Of a stretch of DNA of 64,000 bases, positions 36,715-46,777 are shown piece after piece. Positions within the stretch are counted from its first letter, which is position 1. Every line of letters begins with the position of its first letter. Under the pieces are notes generated by a model. That model saw only the letters and a program-made list of their open reading frames with translations, did no database searches and was not told the origin of the DNA. This DNA comes from Sternotherus odoratus. Taxonomy: Eukaryota > Chordata > Testudines > Kinosternidae. Position numbers and translations under genes: made by a program. The stretch is taken from assembly GCA_032164245.1 (NCBI GenBank), contig JAVMKO010000003.1, positions 133,794,424-133,858,423 of the forward strand. The letters are read 5' to 3'.

Positions 36715-37198
36715 TATCAAAAAGGAAAAGACAAAATATACTGCTGTCAAAGGCAGCCATCAGAGTAGATGAAGAAACGGTAGACAAAGTAAGTCATTTT
36801 ACTTATCTAGGGAGTGAGTTGTTCAATGATGGTGACACCATGCTAGATGCCAAGCAATAAATATCAAAAGTAAACATAAGCTTAAAAAGATGTAGAAAAT
36901 GATTTGCACTGATAGAAAATATTGATTTTTAATTCCAGCATTATGTCTGTCCTCTTTTATGGAGCATAGTCTCATAAATCTACAATAAAGATTGATAAGT
37001 AAATAAACTCATTCCAAAGTAAATATGTGAGGAAGATCTTCAGAGTCCTTTGGGAAGAGTATCTTGCAACATCAGAAATTCTACGTAGAGCAATCCAACC
37101 TAAAGAGGTTTCTGGTTTCTGGTAAGAGGATGATGATGGATGTCTTTAGGACGTACTTTAAGGATGTCACCAACATGACTTCCATGGCAGTCTCTGTG
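36715..37198 (+). pseudogene. LINE ORF C-terminal part, interrupted
   Basis: The + strand reads VDEETVDKVSHFTYLGSEL at about 36760-36816 and then, after breaks, KYVRKIFRVLWEEYLATSEI. 'FTYLGS' and 'CLRKILRI.W' type strings mark the RT thumb and downstream region of LINE proteins. Several stops and frameshifts are present. It is cut at 37199 by an hAT insertion and resumes at 38248. Confidence 0.75.
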
Positions 37199-38247
37199 GA
37201 TAAAATCAGGGCCGGCGGCAGAAATTTGGGGGCCCCCTACTCTGATCGCTTAGGGGGCCCCTCTGCCCAGCTGGCCCTTCCCCCCCCCACACGCAGGGCC
37301 GGTGACAGAAATTTGGGGGCCCCCTACTCTAATAGTTTGGGGGCCCCCCAGCCCAGCCGACATCGGCTGGGGGCCCCCCAGCCCAGCCCAGTCGACATCG
37401 GCTGGGGCCCCCTCCAGCCCAGCCGGGACCCCCCAGCCCAGCCGACATCGGCTGGGGACCCCCAGCCCAGGCCAGCCGACATCGGCTGGGGGCCCCCCCA
37501 GCCCAGCCAGCCCCCCCAGCCCAGCCCACAGCGGCTGGGGGCCCCCCAGCCCAGCCCAGTCGACATCGGCTGGGGCCCCCTCCAGCCCAGCCGGGGCCCC
37601 CCAGCCCAGCCGACATCGGCTGGGGGCCCCCCAGCCCAGGCCAGCCGACATCGGCTGGGGGGCCCCCCAGCCCAGCCAGCCCCCCCAGCCCAGCCCACAG
37701 CGGCTGGGGGGCCCCCAGCCCAGCCGCCCCCCCCCCAACCCAGCCGGCGCTCCCCCCCCCCAGCTGACAGCGGCTGGGGAGCCCCCAGCCCAGCTGGCCC
37801 CCCGCAGCCCAGCCGGCGCTCCCCCCCCCCCAGCTGACAGCGGCTGGGGGCCCCCCAGCCCAGCCCCGCCACCCCCCCCAGCTGACAGCGGCTGGGGGGC
37901 CCCCAGCCCAGCCGGCGCTCCCCCACCCCCAGCTGACAACGGCTGGGGGCTCCCCAGCCCAGCCACCCCCCCTCCCCAGCCCAGCCGGCGCTCCCCCCAC
38001 CAGCTGGCAGCAGCGAGACCCGAGAGCCGGGGAGCAGCGAGAGCCTCCCTTGCTGCTCCCTCCCCCCCTCCCCCGGACTGAGCCACTGCCGCTGGCCGGG
38101 CTGTGCTCCGGCCGGGGACAGGCGCTCGTCCGGAGGAGAGCCGCCCCGGATGACTACAGGTAGAGCTGTACCGGGGCCCCCCTAAAGTCGGGGGGCCCGG
38201 TACAGCTCTACCCGTAGTACCCCCCTGTCGCCGGCCCTGGATAAAAT
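37199..38247. mobile_element. 1,033-bp GC-rich hAT element with minisatellite
   Basis: The 8-bp target duplication gataaaat (37199-37206 and 38240-38247) flanks inverted ends cagggccggcggcag (37207-) and cccctgtcgccggccctg (-38239). The interior is a C/G-rich array of short stem-loops (unit core agccgacatcggct or agctgacagcggct between ccccagcccagcc blocks). A second left terminus, cagggccggtgacag, lies inside at 37294. The right part holds a foldback of the gtagagctgtaccgg type. The long open frames here are products of the repeat, not genes. The sister copy at 39313-39767 is in the opposite orientation. Confidence 0.9.
37355..37995. repeat. Palindromic GC minisatellite
   Basis: Units of about 30 nt combine a short stem-loop (agccga-ca-tcggct) with ggggccccccagcccagcc. 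Some variants use cagcggctg. A higher-order duplication is visible: the gtcgacatcgg variant at 37391 recurs 168 bp later at 37559 with the same order of flanking units. Confidence 0.85.
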
Positions 38248-38440
38248 GGATACCACCTGAGAAGAGAAAAAGAAGTTGACCTAGAGAAACATTATGCAGA
38301 ACAGTAGAGAAAGAATCCAGATCCATCAACATAACATTCAGAACCCTGAACAGACCAACACAAGACTGAAATAAATGGAGGAAAGTGGGAGATGCCCTAT
38401 GCACCTGTGGGTGTTGAAAGATGAAGAAAAAAGAACTTGA
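38248..38440 (+). pseudogene. LINE 3' end after hAT insertion
   Basis: The frame continues as KWIPPEKRKR with a stop just after it, and later text such as 'tggaggaaagtgggagatgc' and 'cctatgcacc'. This matches the C-terminus of the LINE that stops at 37198, in the same orientation. It is broken by stops. Confidence 0.65.
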
Positions 38441-38449
38441 GATGCCTAG

Positions 38450-38705
38450 GACCCGATTTTTCAGAGTACTTAGCATTTAATAGTGCTTTCTACATTCAAA
38501 GCACAGCTCCGATTGACTTCAGTTGCTGCTCTGAGTGCTTATGGAAGTTAGACCCAAGCATCTCAAGTTGAGCACCCAGAAATGAAGAATACACAAATAG
38601 TGACTACCTGTGAAGAGTTATCTTTAAGTGATTTGCCCAGCATCAACCAGAAACTCTACGGTAGAGCCAGGGATAGAATCCAGTTCTCCAGGGCAGCAGT
38701 CAACT
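38450..38705. repeat. Amniote foldback repeat plus MIR relic
   Basis: About 38450-38580 (tttttcagagtacttagcat..gattgacttcagttgctg..gagcacccaga) belongs to the old palindromic 'gagcaccca' family. About 38600-38705 (gtgatttgcccagcatcaac, gtagagccagggatagaatc) resembles MIR in + orientation. Confidence 0.55.
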
Positions 38706-39304
38706 GCATTCACCAAGAGACAGTACTTTCTCTTCCAGCAGTCTCCTGCATTATTCACTACACGTCTTCATCTGCAACAAATGAGACAGGGTCCTAAAGA
38801 CAACAGTTTCCTTCACTACAAAACCCTGATTCATTCTCCCCCGTGTAGGTCCGCCCTGTACATTGACTGTGCCGGGAGTCCTGTGGCAAAAAAAAGTATG
38901 TGAAAATGCCATTAAAGACTATACCATAGTGCATGCACACAAGAAGGTTGAGTTAAGGTTGTACAGCTATTTCCCAACTTTTGAGGGTTGGCTTTTCTTA
39001 TGCAGTATTTTTTATCATAGTTTTTGTGTGTAATTTTCTAGGTTTTTAAAAAAGCAAACTGAAAAACAAACAAATTCCATCATGTAGCATCATGTTGACA
39101 CCAGCATTTTTCAGCAGCAGAATTGGAACCTTTGGCTCAAACCTGTCCCATTGAGTCAACAGAGTAACTGATAGGAGTAGTAGGCTGCCTGGTACTAAAG
39201 CAGGGGGGGGGGGGGAGAGACACTTTACCAGTGAGTTTCACAGATATTTGCCGACCACAGAGGAAAAATGAGACTCAAGACTCTTTGGGGAGTGTGTTCT
39301 AGTG
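38706..39304. other. Intron 61, no gene
   Basis: Unclassified, with a poly-G run at about 39202-39214. Confidence 0.5.
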
Positions 39305-39775
39305 GTCACAACCAGGGCCGGCGACAGGGAGGTACTACGGGTAGAGCTGTACCGGGCCCCGGACATTAGGGGGGCCCCCTTAAGTCCGGGGCCCGGTACA
39401 CAGCAGTACCCGTAGTCATCCGTCCCCCCTTGTCGCCGGGCCTGGAGAGCGGGAAAGGGGCGGGGAGGCGGCGTGGCTCTCCTCCGGACGAGCGCACGTG
39501 TCCCCGGCAGGAGCAGTGAGCCCGGCCGGCAGCAGCGGTGCAGTCCGGGGGAGAAAGGGCGGGGGGGAGCAGCAAGGGCGGCTCACGCCGCTCCCGGGCT
39601 CGCGCTCCCTTAGGACCCCGCACTGCCGACAGCCGCCGTCAGCTGGGGGGCCCCAGCTGGGCTTCCCCCCCCAGCCTCTGTCAGCTGGGGGGGGAAGTGC
39701 CAGCTGGGGTGGGGGGGGGCCCAAACGATCAGAATAGCGGGCCCCCAAATTTCTGTTGCCGGCCCTGGTCACAAC
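39305..39775. mobile_element. 455-bp GC-rich hAT element, sister copy
   Basis: The perfect target duplication gtcacaac (39305-39312 and 39768-39775) flanks ends cagggccggcgacaggg (39313-) and ctgttgccggccctg (-39767). Its left part (ggtactacgggtagagctgt) matches the complement of the right part of 37207-38239, and its right part (gggcccccaaatttctg) matches that copy's left part. The two are therefore inverted relative to each other. It has only a few minisatellite units. Confidence 0.9.
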
Positions 39776-41981
39776 CCTTCTGTCTCATCTCCTCCAGCCT
39801 GTCTCTGTCCCAATCCGGTATCTTCCCCACCCATGGCTACTCATCCCAGACCCATTTTCCTTGCCATCCACTCCCAGTCTCCAGTCATTGTGAGGGGATG
39901 CTCAGTTGCTTTGTGGAGCCTGTTCATATGCAGTCCAGACAGCACTAGGAGGTGCGGGAGGCTCAGGTATGCTCACGGCAGATGGAATCGTTGGAGTATG
40001 AGCATGCGCAAACTGAGATTTTTTCAAAGGCTTATAACTTGTCCAAAATTGGGTGGATTTTTATTGGGACAGCAAAAGATCACTCCCTGCCAACTTCCAA
40101 TTCCATACTTCAAGAGCAATAGAGCACTCAATCTTCTTAAATAAAAGGTAGGCAGGATTTTTCTAACACTGAAAAACAATTTATTGTTTCCTAACTTCAT
40201 TTTCAGAAACAGCTGAACCATTGTGCCTGAAACTTTCCAAAAGCATTCAGCCTGAGGCAGACATCCAACATGGAAAATTTCAGCCCAAATGGTTAACGTT
40301 TGTCAAAGTTATAAGCAACTAAAAGCAGGGTGTTGTAAGAGGAAATATTGGGCAATCTAAGCTAGAGGTGATGCTATAATGATCAAGGCAATAGCAAATA
40401 GGACTCAAATTCTGCAGCAAGTTCCCTTGAAACCTGTGACAATCCAGTGCAAAAACTGGAAATTTGGTGATTGACACCTACATTTAAATTTTAAAATTGA
40501 AATCTTATTGAATAAAATAGGAAAATGAACACTACCGTCAATATGCTGAGCCCCATGTTAATTAATTTAAAAATGATTTATATTTATTTTATTCAGTCCC
40601 CACATTTTCAGTTTGTACTTAAAGCATTGATTTTTTTTATTGACAACCCATACTCCATTATAGAGGTTGCTGGAGGAAAGCTTAAAGTGTTAGTAGCTGG
40701 GTACGGAGCAGCTGGGATGTTTGGCACTCAAAAAGGTGTGTGAGATAGTTTGAGATTGTGGACTAGAAATATTAACTATCTATTTCAGCTAAAATGAGTT
40801 GAAGTTTAAATTATTACATTAAAATTGTCGTCTTTTGAGGGGTTTAGCATTAATGCTAAATGTGAGATGCTCACACCTTTCAGAATGATTGTTTCATACT
40901 CTCTATGGATTCAACTAGATTAATATTGCAATGGTTTCCATTTGGTTAACTTGTAAAAGGCTTTGTTTACAACCCTAAGGACTAGACCCCTAATAGTTTA
41001 AAAATGAACATTTATATTCCAGATCATATTTGTGAGAAGAGTAGAACTGCAAAATAGGTGGGGTTGTGAACATCAGTTAATCGTTAGGCATGCAAGGGCA
41101 AGTATATGTGGGCAGATCAGCACTGGTGGTCTTCAGGAAAGAAGTGGCTTTTAAGGAAGAACTTGAAGGAGAAGAGGGAAGGGCACATGGAGCATACAAG
41201 TAAAAGTATGCTGCAGGGGATGTCCAAGTGAAGAGGGTGATATGTGATATGGATGCTGTAACTAGAGAGAGGACTTACAGTATGGAGCTCGCTGAGGATT
41301 AAGAGGAGATATAGGCAGGAGTTGAGGGAAAAGTGGAGTCATGTGGAGCCTTGAAGAGGGGAATTGGAGAAGACGTTAGTAACAGAGTTGAGGAGGGGGT
41401 GACATGGTTAAATGCCAGTGCAATATACCTTGCAGGTGGGCTTTTCTAAAGCACTATGTGATATAAGAGCACAAGTTCCACCACAAATCAATGAGAATTG
41501 TCCTTCTATGTTAGTTATAAAGGAATGGTGTTAGGCACCTAGATGATTTTGAAATTCTCATAAGTGCTTTCGGAAATCCCACTCTACAGCTTTTATGCTA
41601 ATTTAGGCAAATTTCCAAATCTGGGTGCTTGAAGGTATGCTCCTAAATCATTATGTAGGTGCCTGGCTACAATAGGCTTGATTTTCAAAAGTACCAAACA
41701 TCTTCAAATCCCATTGACTTCCCTGGGTGCTCAGTACCTCTGAGAATGACTTTAGGCTCCCAAATTGAAAAATGTTGTTCTTGGTCTAAAAATGAGCATT
41801 CAGAGATGGCATTGTTTAATACTCAGGACCACATTCATGTAAATTATGATAGCTCATGCACCAGCGTGGTGGAAGGGTGGAGTTAGAGCAGGAAAAGCAA
41901 CTATTAGGAGGGTATAAGAAAGCGTAAGATAAAAACAACCTCTACCCAGCTTTGTTTTATACCCTCCCATTGGATGCCTTT
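39776..41981. other. Intron 61, old repeats only
   Basis: No gene. About 40010-40335 (cctgaaactttccaaaagca, ggaaaatttcagcccaaatg) is a second copy of the family at 32540-32760. About 41515-41765 is the 'ggcacctagatgattttgaa' foldback family. Confidence 0.5.
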
Positions 41982-42312
41982 AAGAACATAAGAACAGCCA
42001 TACTGGGTCAGACCAATGGTCCATAGACCCGTATCCTTTCTTCCGGCAGTGGCCACTTCCAGGTGCTTCAGAGGGAATGAACAGAACAAGCAAATCAGTA
42101 AGTGATCCATCCTCTGTCACCCATTCCCAGCTTCTGGCAAACAGAGGCTAGGAACACGTCAGAGCATGGTTTTATATCCCTACCTCTCTTGGTTAATAGC
42201 CATTGATGGACCTATCCTACATGAACTTATCCAGTTCTTTTTTTGAACCCAATTATAGTCTTGATCTTCACAACATCTGGCAAGGAGTTCCACAGGTTGA
42301 CTGTGCTTTGTT
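41982..42312 (-). mobile_element. CR1-like LINE 3' part
   Basis: aagaacataagaacagccat, actgggtcagaccaatggtc, ttcccagcttctggcaaaca and ggagttccacaggttgactg match, in reverse, a well-known sauropsid CR1 3' end. It is 5'-truncated and carries no intact frame. Confidence 0.9.
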
Positions 42313-43829
42313 TTAAACCTATAATTTCCTCATAGCCCCCACCCTTGCTTCCCACTGTACAAAATTATACCAAATTATGATGGATAAATGTACACCACTT
42401 TACACATCACATCTGAATTTGGCTTTAAGACTTTCTGAGCAAAGACGGTAGGAATGGCCACATTGCCCCTTCTATGTACATGTCAAGGGAGACTGGTAAA
42501 GAGGAAAAGCTGATAAGTTCCCTTTGTGCAGTTTTCCCCCACTGATGGGGCAAAGCTTACCCCATAAAAATCATCAGGGTCTACAGTCCCCAGTACCTGG
42601 TGATCCCCTCAGAGGCCCTGTGCCCTGCACCAACTCCAGGGAACCTCATCCTCCTTTCCAGCTCCCTGGCAGTGCTGCTCAAATGGAGCCCTTCTCCAAT
42701 GATTCATACCCCTAGAACCTTGCCAAGGGAGATTCCATAGGATGGATTGCTCTGAGGAAAACATGCTGAATTATCTCTTTATAGGGTTCCTTGCTGATGT
42801 CTGGTGGAATGTTATAAAACAGTGCATGGATTCCTAACCCACTGGAGTTCTTTATTGGTGTGTGCCCGCAGAGGGGGAGGGGCCTGTCTGGTGCCACCAA
42901 GGAGAGTAGTGTATTGTACTTGTAGGAGGAATGGCTCCTTGACATTGTATTGATGGTGTGGGATGTAAAGTGAAAGCCGAAAAGATGCTAAATAATTTTC
43001 CTTATAGTATACTGAAAATAGAAATAATCTGGATAATTACAATAGCTCATTAATGACTGTCTGCATTTTGATGATTACCCCCCAAAGAAGTGATAAATGT
43101 CCAAATAACCAGTTCATCAGCTTTCAAATGGTACAGTAGCTCTCCTAATATGGCAATTATTTTCCAAAATCATACCCTGAATCTAAGGCAGTGGGGTAAA
43201 TTGGGTTATCTTAAAATAGAGTACAAAGTGCTAGATCATCAGATCAATAGATTCAAAGATGAGTAGGTTGTGTGGCTTTATGCAGTTTAAACATTTGTGC
43301 AAGTAGTCTACCCACACAGAGTATTATTGACAGCTACAGATCAATGCTAATTTTTGATCATTTTCAACTTACAAAAACCTCTTGACCCTGTTATCACCTT
43401 TGGGGCACTTCAGGTAGTCAAAAGCAATCACACTTGACAGGGTAAAACTGTCAGAATTCTTCAGCCTCTGAGTATCTTGACCACCCCCAGGAGCAGGCTA
43501 CTCAGGAGTGGTTAGTCAGGAAGACATGCCCAGTGCATTCTGGATTCCGCTGCCGTTCAGCTGCCTGAAAGACTCTGCTAATTTGTTTCTGGACTTTAAG
43601 TGACTTCAGTGCTCATGAATTAAAAAATAAACAAACAAAAGAAGCAATCTGCAGTGAGTCTAAATGCATAAATTATTCGTGCTTCATATTCCCTCATTTT
43701 ATATTTTGAAAGTATGTTTTATTTTAAATAATTTTTCTTTGATCATAGTTTACAGTAAGAGCAGTGAAATTAGCTGGACAAAGTATTTATCGTTATCTGT
43801 TTATAGTGCAACTCAAAATGTGCTAGACA
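42313..43829. other. Intron 61, no recognisable feature
   Basis: Mixed AT-rich sequence, no gene and no paired termini. Confidence 0.5.
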
Positions 43830-44151
43830 CTTTACAGCAGTGGTTCTCAGTCAGAGGTACAGCCCACTCCCCCAAGAGTACGCAGGGCTCTTCCAGGGGG
43901 TACATCCACTCATCTAGATATTTGCATAATTTTACAGCAGGCTACATAAAAAACACTAGTGAAGTCAGTACAAACTGAGATTTCATATAGACAGTGACTT
44001 ATTTAAACTCCTTTAAATACGATGCATTGAAATGTAAGTAGAATAATTTTTATATTCCAATTGATTTCTTTTATATTTATATGGTAAAAATGAAAAAGTC
44101 AGCAATTTGTCAGTAACAGCATGCTGTGACACTTTTGTATTTTATGTCTTA

Positions 44152-44818
44152 CTAACATAAGTGCCCAGCGTTGCTCGGGTCAGTCGGAGGTGGGGAGAGG
44201 ACAGACAGCTGACACCCCCCGACCAACCCCAACACCCCCCGGCTCACTTACCCCCCCGACCAAACCCGACACCCCCACCTGACCCCCCCCGACCAAACCC
44301 GACACCCCCACCTGACCCCCCCCAACCAAACCCAACACCCCCACCTCACCCCCCGACCGAACCCGACACCCCCACCTCACGTACCGTCCGACCAAACCCA
44401 ACTCGGATCCGTCGCAGGCGGGGAGGGGGCACAGAGCTGAGGGATTCCGGGGATCTTCGCAGGTGGGGGGGGGCACAGAGCTGATGGATTCCGGGGTTCC
44501 GTTGGGAGGGGCAGAGAACTGAGGGATTTCCGGGGTTCCGTTGGAGGAAGGAGGGGCAGAGAGCTGAGCGACTGTGGTGTCTGTTGGAGGGGGTATTTTG
44601 ACATCAGAACCACCTAGCTGCCCAGCTGATGTGATTGGCCTTGAAAGACTTTCACCCCTGGGGGGCGTCAGAGGTGAGATCCGAAAAATTTTCTACCCTT
44701 ACGACCATCCGGACCCCAAGACCTCTAACTGTACCAAATTTCAAGTCTCTAGCTCAAACGGTGCGGGAGGAGTTAGCGGTCATACATACATCCACCATTT
44801 GACTTTTATATATATAGA
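44152..44818 (-). mobile_element. Helitron-like non-autonomous element
   Basis: On the - strand it starts TCTATATATATAAAAGTC and ends GCAACGCTGGGCACTTATGT-TAG, with a 3' hairpin CCC-g-AGC-aac-GCT-GGG about 10 nt before the end. It lies between A (44151) and T (44819) without any target duplication. These are the marks of a Helitron (5' TC, 3' hairpin, A^T target). The final TTAG deviates from the usual CTRR by one base. No Rep/helicase is encoded. An alternative is another TIR-less repeat, but the empty-site logic favours Helitron. Confidence 0.7.
44215..44400. repeat. C-rich minisatellite inside the Helitron-like element
   Basis: About five diverged copies of a unit of about 33 nt containing gaccaaacccgacaccccca and cctgacccccccc. 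A second, shorter G-rich set (gattccggggttccgttgg) follows to about 44575. Confidence 0.85.
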
Positions 44819-44922
44819 TTTTGTAAGCAAGTAGTTTTTAAGTGAGGTGAAATTTGGGGGTATGTAAGAGAAATTAGACTCCTGAAAAGGATCTGTAAAG
44901 GTTGAGAACCACTGCCTTACAG

Positions 44923-45805
44923 AACACACAGCAGGATGTGGTCCCTATGTGGAGTAGATGTTAAAGTTGTGCAAGGATGTGGCTACAGAGACCGGAGGTC
45001 ATCCTCCATTTTTGCAGGTGTGGTTCTGGACTGCAGGGTGCAGAAGAGACTGTGGTTGGCTGCATCTTACAGAGAGAGTTGGTCTGAAATTTTCTGACAA
45101 AACAGTTTAGTTGGAAAACGCTAGCACGGCAAACCTAAATTTTTCACGAAAGTGAGTCAGGTTTTGTGACGTTCCCCTGGTGTTGGCTGGACCAGTGATC
45201 TGCTAGGTCACTCCAATCCTTGACTCTGGGAGCCCGCCGTATCCTGCTTTGCTGTGAATACCCCCCACTCCCAGGCTGTTCACGCACAGCCTTTAGCATG
45301 TGAGCTAATGAGGCATGTGAGCTGATGAGGTGTGAACTGCCCCTCTGCTCTTGGAGAGTTTTGTCATGGCCTCTGCTCCTGGAGAGTTTTGGCTGGGCTT
45401 GTTTTAAGCCACGAGGACACATTTTCAGCCTCATAACAATATACATCAAATTACAACCTATAACATTATTATAACAGCAGTGCTAAGTGCATCATGAGCC
45501 TCCCGAAAACACTTGACATGACAAACTTTGCATTGAATACCACACAATCATGAGGATGAGCATGAGGGTGCAGGATGTTCCCCCAAGGTATAGAGTCAAA
45601 GGTTTGATTAACTTTCTCCAAACCACTTCTGAAACCTGCCTGGTTCCCTGGCAGCTCTCTGCCATGTGGTCTGCCCAGAGACTGGGGGCCACAGTTGTTG
45701 AGAGTCTGCAGCTCCAGGATAGTCAGCATGGCAGGGTTTTCAGACTCACTGCCCTGGAGCCAGACTCCAGGAAGTCCTGGGAGACCCAGCTCCAGCCTGG
45801 GCTCT
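44923..45805. other. Intron 61, possible LTR-type fragment
   Basis: About 45165-45480 (tgtgacgttcccctggtgtt.. tataacattattataacagc) has the look of an LTR or retroelement piece, but no partner or target duplication is visible. The rest is unclassified. Confidence 0.35.
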
Positions 45806-46043
45806 GAGGATATGTCTATACTGCAGCTGAGAGATGTGATTCCCATAAAAGGAGCAATATTAATAATGTTGCCCATTTCCAAGCCTGCCCAATTCCCTGG
45901 TCCAAGCTCGCGCAGCTAGCTCAAGCCACTGACAGTGCTGCAACATCCACATTGCTATTTTTAGTGTGCTAACTTGAGCTGAGCTAGTGCAAGTCTCTCT
46001 ACCTGCGCTGAGACTCACACCTCCCAGCTGCAGTGCCGATATG
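45806..46043. mobile_element. Foldback MITE
   Basis: The left end tatgtctatactgcagctga and the right end ctcccagctgcagtgccgat are inverted. The interior 'tatttttagtgtgctaactt' and 'gagctgagctagtgcaagtc' match a common turtle MITE as I remember it. Non-coding. Confidence 0.65.
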
Positions 46044-46129
46044 CGCTCAGTCAAGCCTCCAGGAGCCTGGAAATTCTGGGAGCTCTCGGGGATTACAAAG
46101 TCCCAGCTTCTGGCGGTCAAGTAACTTTA

Positions 46130-46220
46130 CTCACATGAGTAGCCCCCAGTAAATCTAACAGGAGTACTATTGATGTGAATACAGTTAAACAAACACTTAA
46201 GTGCGTGCAGATTTAAGCCT
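46130..46220. repeat. Old 'actcacatgagtag' foldback repeat
   Basis: 'aactttactcacatgagtag' followed by 'ggagtactattgatgtgaat' is a diverged copy of the amniote palindromic family also seen at 34420-34520 and 57860-57995. Confidence 0.5.
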
Positions 46221-46304
46221 AACGTAATGACCTAGTGTGCAAGTCATAAACAGCAACGATGGGAAGAACAGTGGTTACATCCATCAGATCTCACAATTAT
46301 TCAG

Positions 46305-46478
46305 CCCTGGTCTGTATTTAGGTCGACTTACCGTGGTGTCTTCACTTGACTGCTGCCACTCCCCTCTTGACTCCATCTAGACTCCTCCCCGTTGACTCTG
46401 CCTAGACTAGAGGCGATAAATCGACCCCCAAAAGATCGATCGCTACCTGCTAGATTGGCGGGTAGTGTAGACCTGCCC
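46305..46478 (+). mobile_element. Turtle-type MITE with palindromic core (copy 3)
   Basis: The left end is ccctggtct and the right end is gtgtagacctgccc. The interior aggtcgacttaccgtggtgt and ggcgataaatcgaccccc match copies 1 and 2. The left half is shortened. Confidence 0.8.
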
Positions 46479-46777
46479 TCAATTATGGTCTGCAAACATC
46501 TTGATGTTAGTTAGTTTTTAATGGTGAATGAATTTGCTCCTTGTAGGCAGTATGGAAGCAGTGGATGTTTGAATGTGGAGAGTGTGTGGCTTTGCAAACA
46601 AGGATTGGGAGGGTGTTCCATGTAATGGCCTGGCTCCTGCAATCTGATCCACGGGTGTTGACTTCTGATCTGCAGGGGTGGACTCGTCGATGATACAGAG
46701 TTGCACTGAAGCTGAGTTAGTTCTAAGTGATGATGATGAGTTCGTCCATCAAAGTTGATGAGAACCACCCAATGTCA

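Larger units (their letters stand above)
43830..44922. mobile_element. hAT element hosting a Helitron-like insertion
   Basis: Termini cagtggttctcagtc (43838-) and aggttgagaaccactg (-44914) are inverted. The flanking 8-mers ctttacag (43830-43837) and ccttacag (44915-44922) match at 7 of 8. The body is non-coding AT-rich DNA, interrupted between 44151 and 44819 by a foreign 667-bp segment. Confidence 0.88.

Noticed and set aside
37064..38476. Long overlapping open frames (up to 408 codons) on both strands
   Set aside because: They lie in the GC-rich minisatellite of an hAT element. The Pro/Ala/Gly-rich translations in several frames are products of the repeat, not proteins.
45165..45480. Candidate LTR
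   Set aside because: The start tgtgacgttcccc looks LTR-like, but I found no matching end, target duplication or internal region, so it is kept only as an unclassified stretch.
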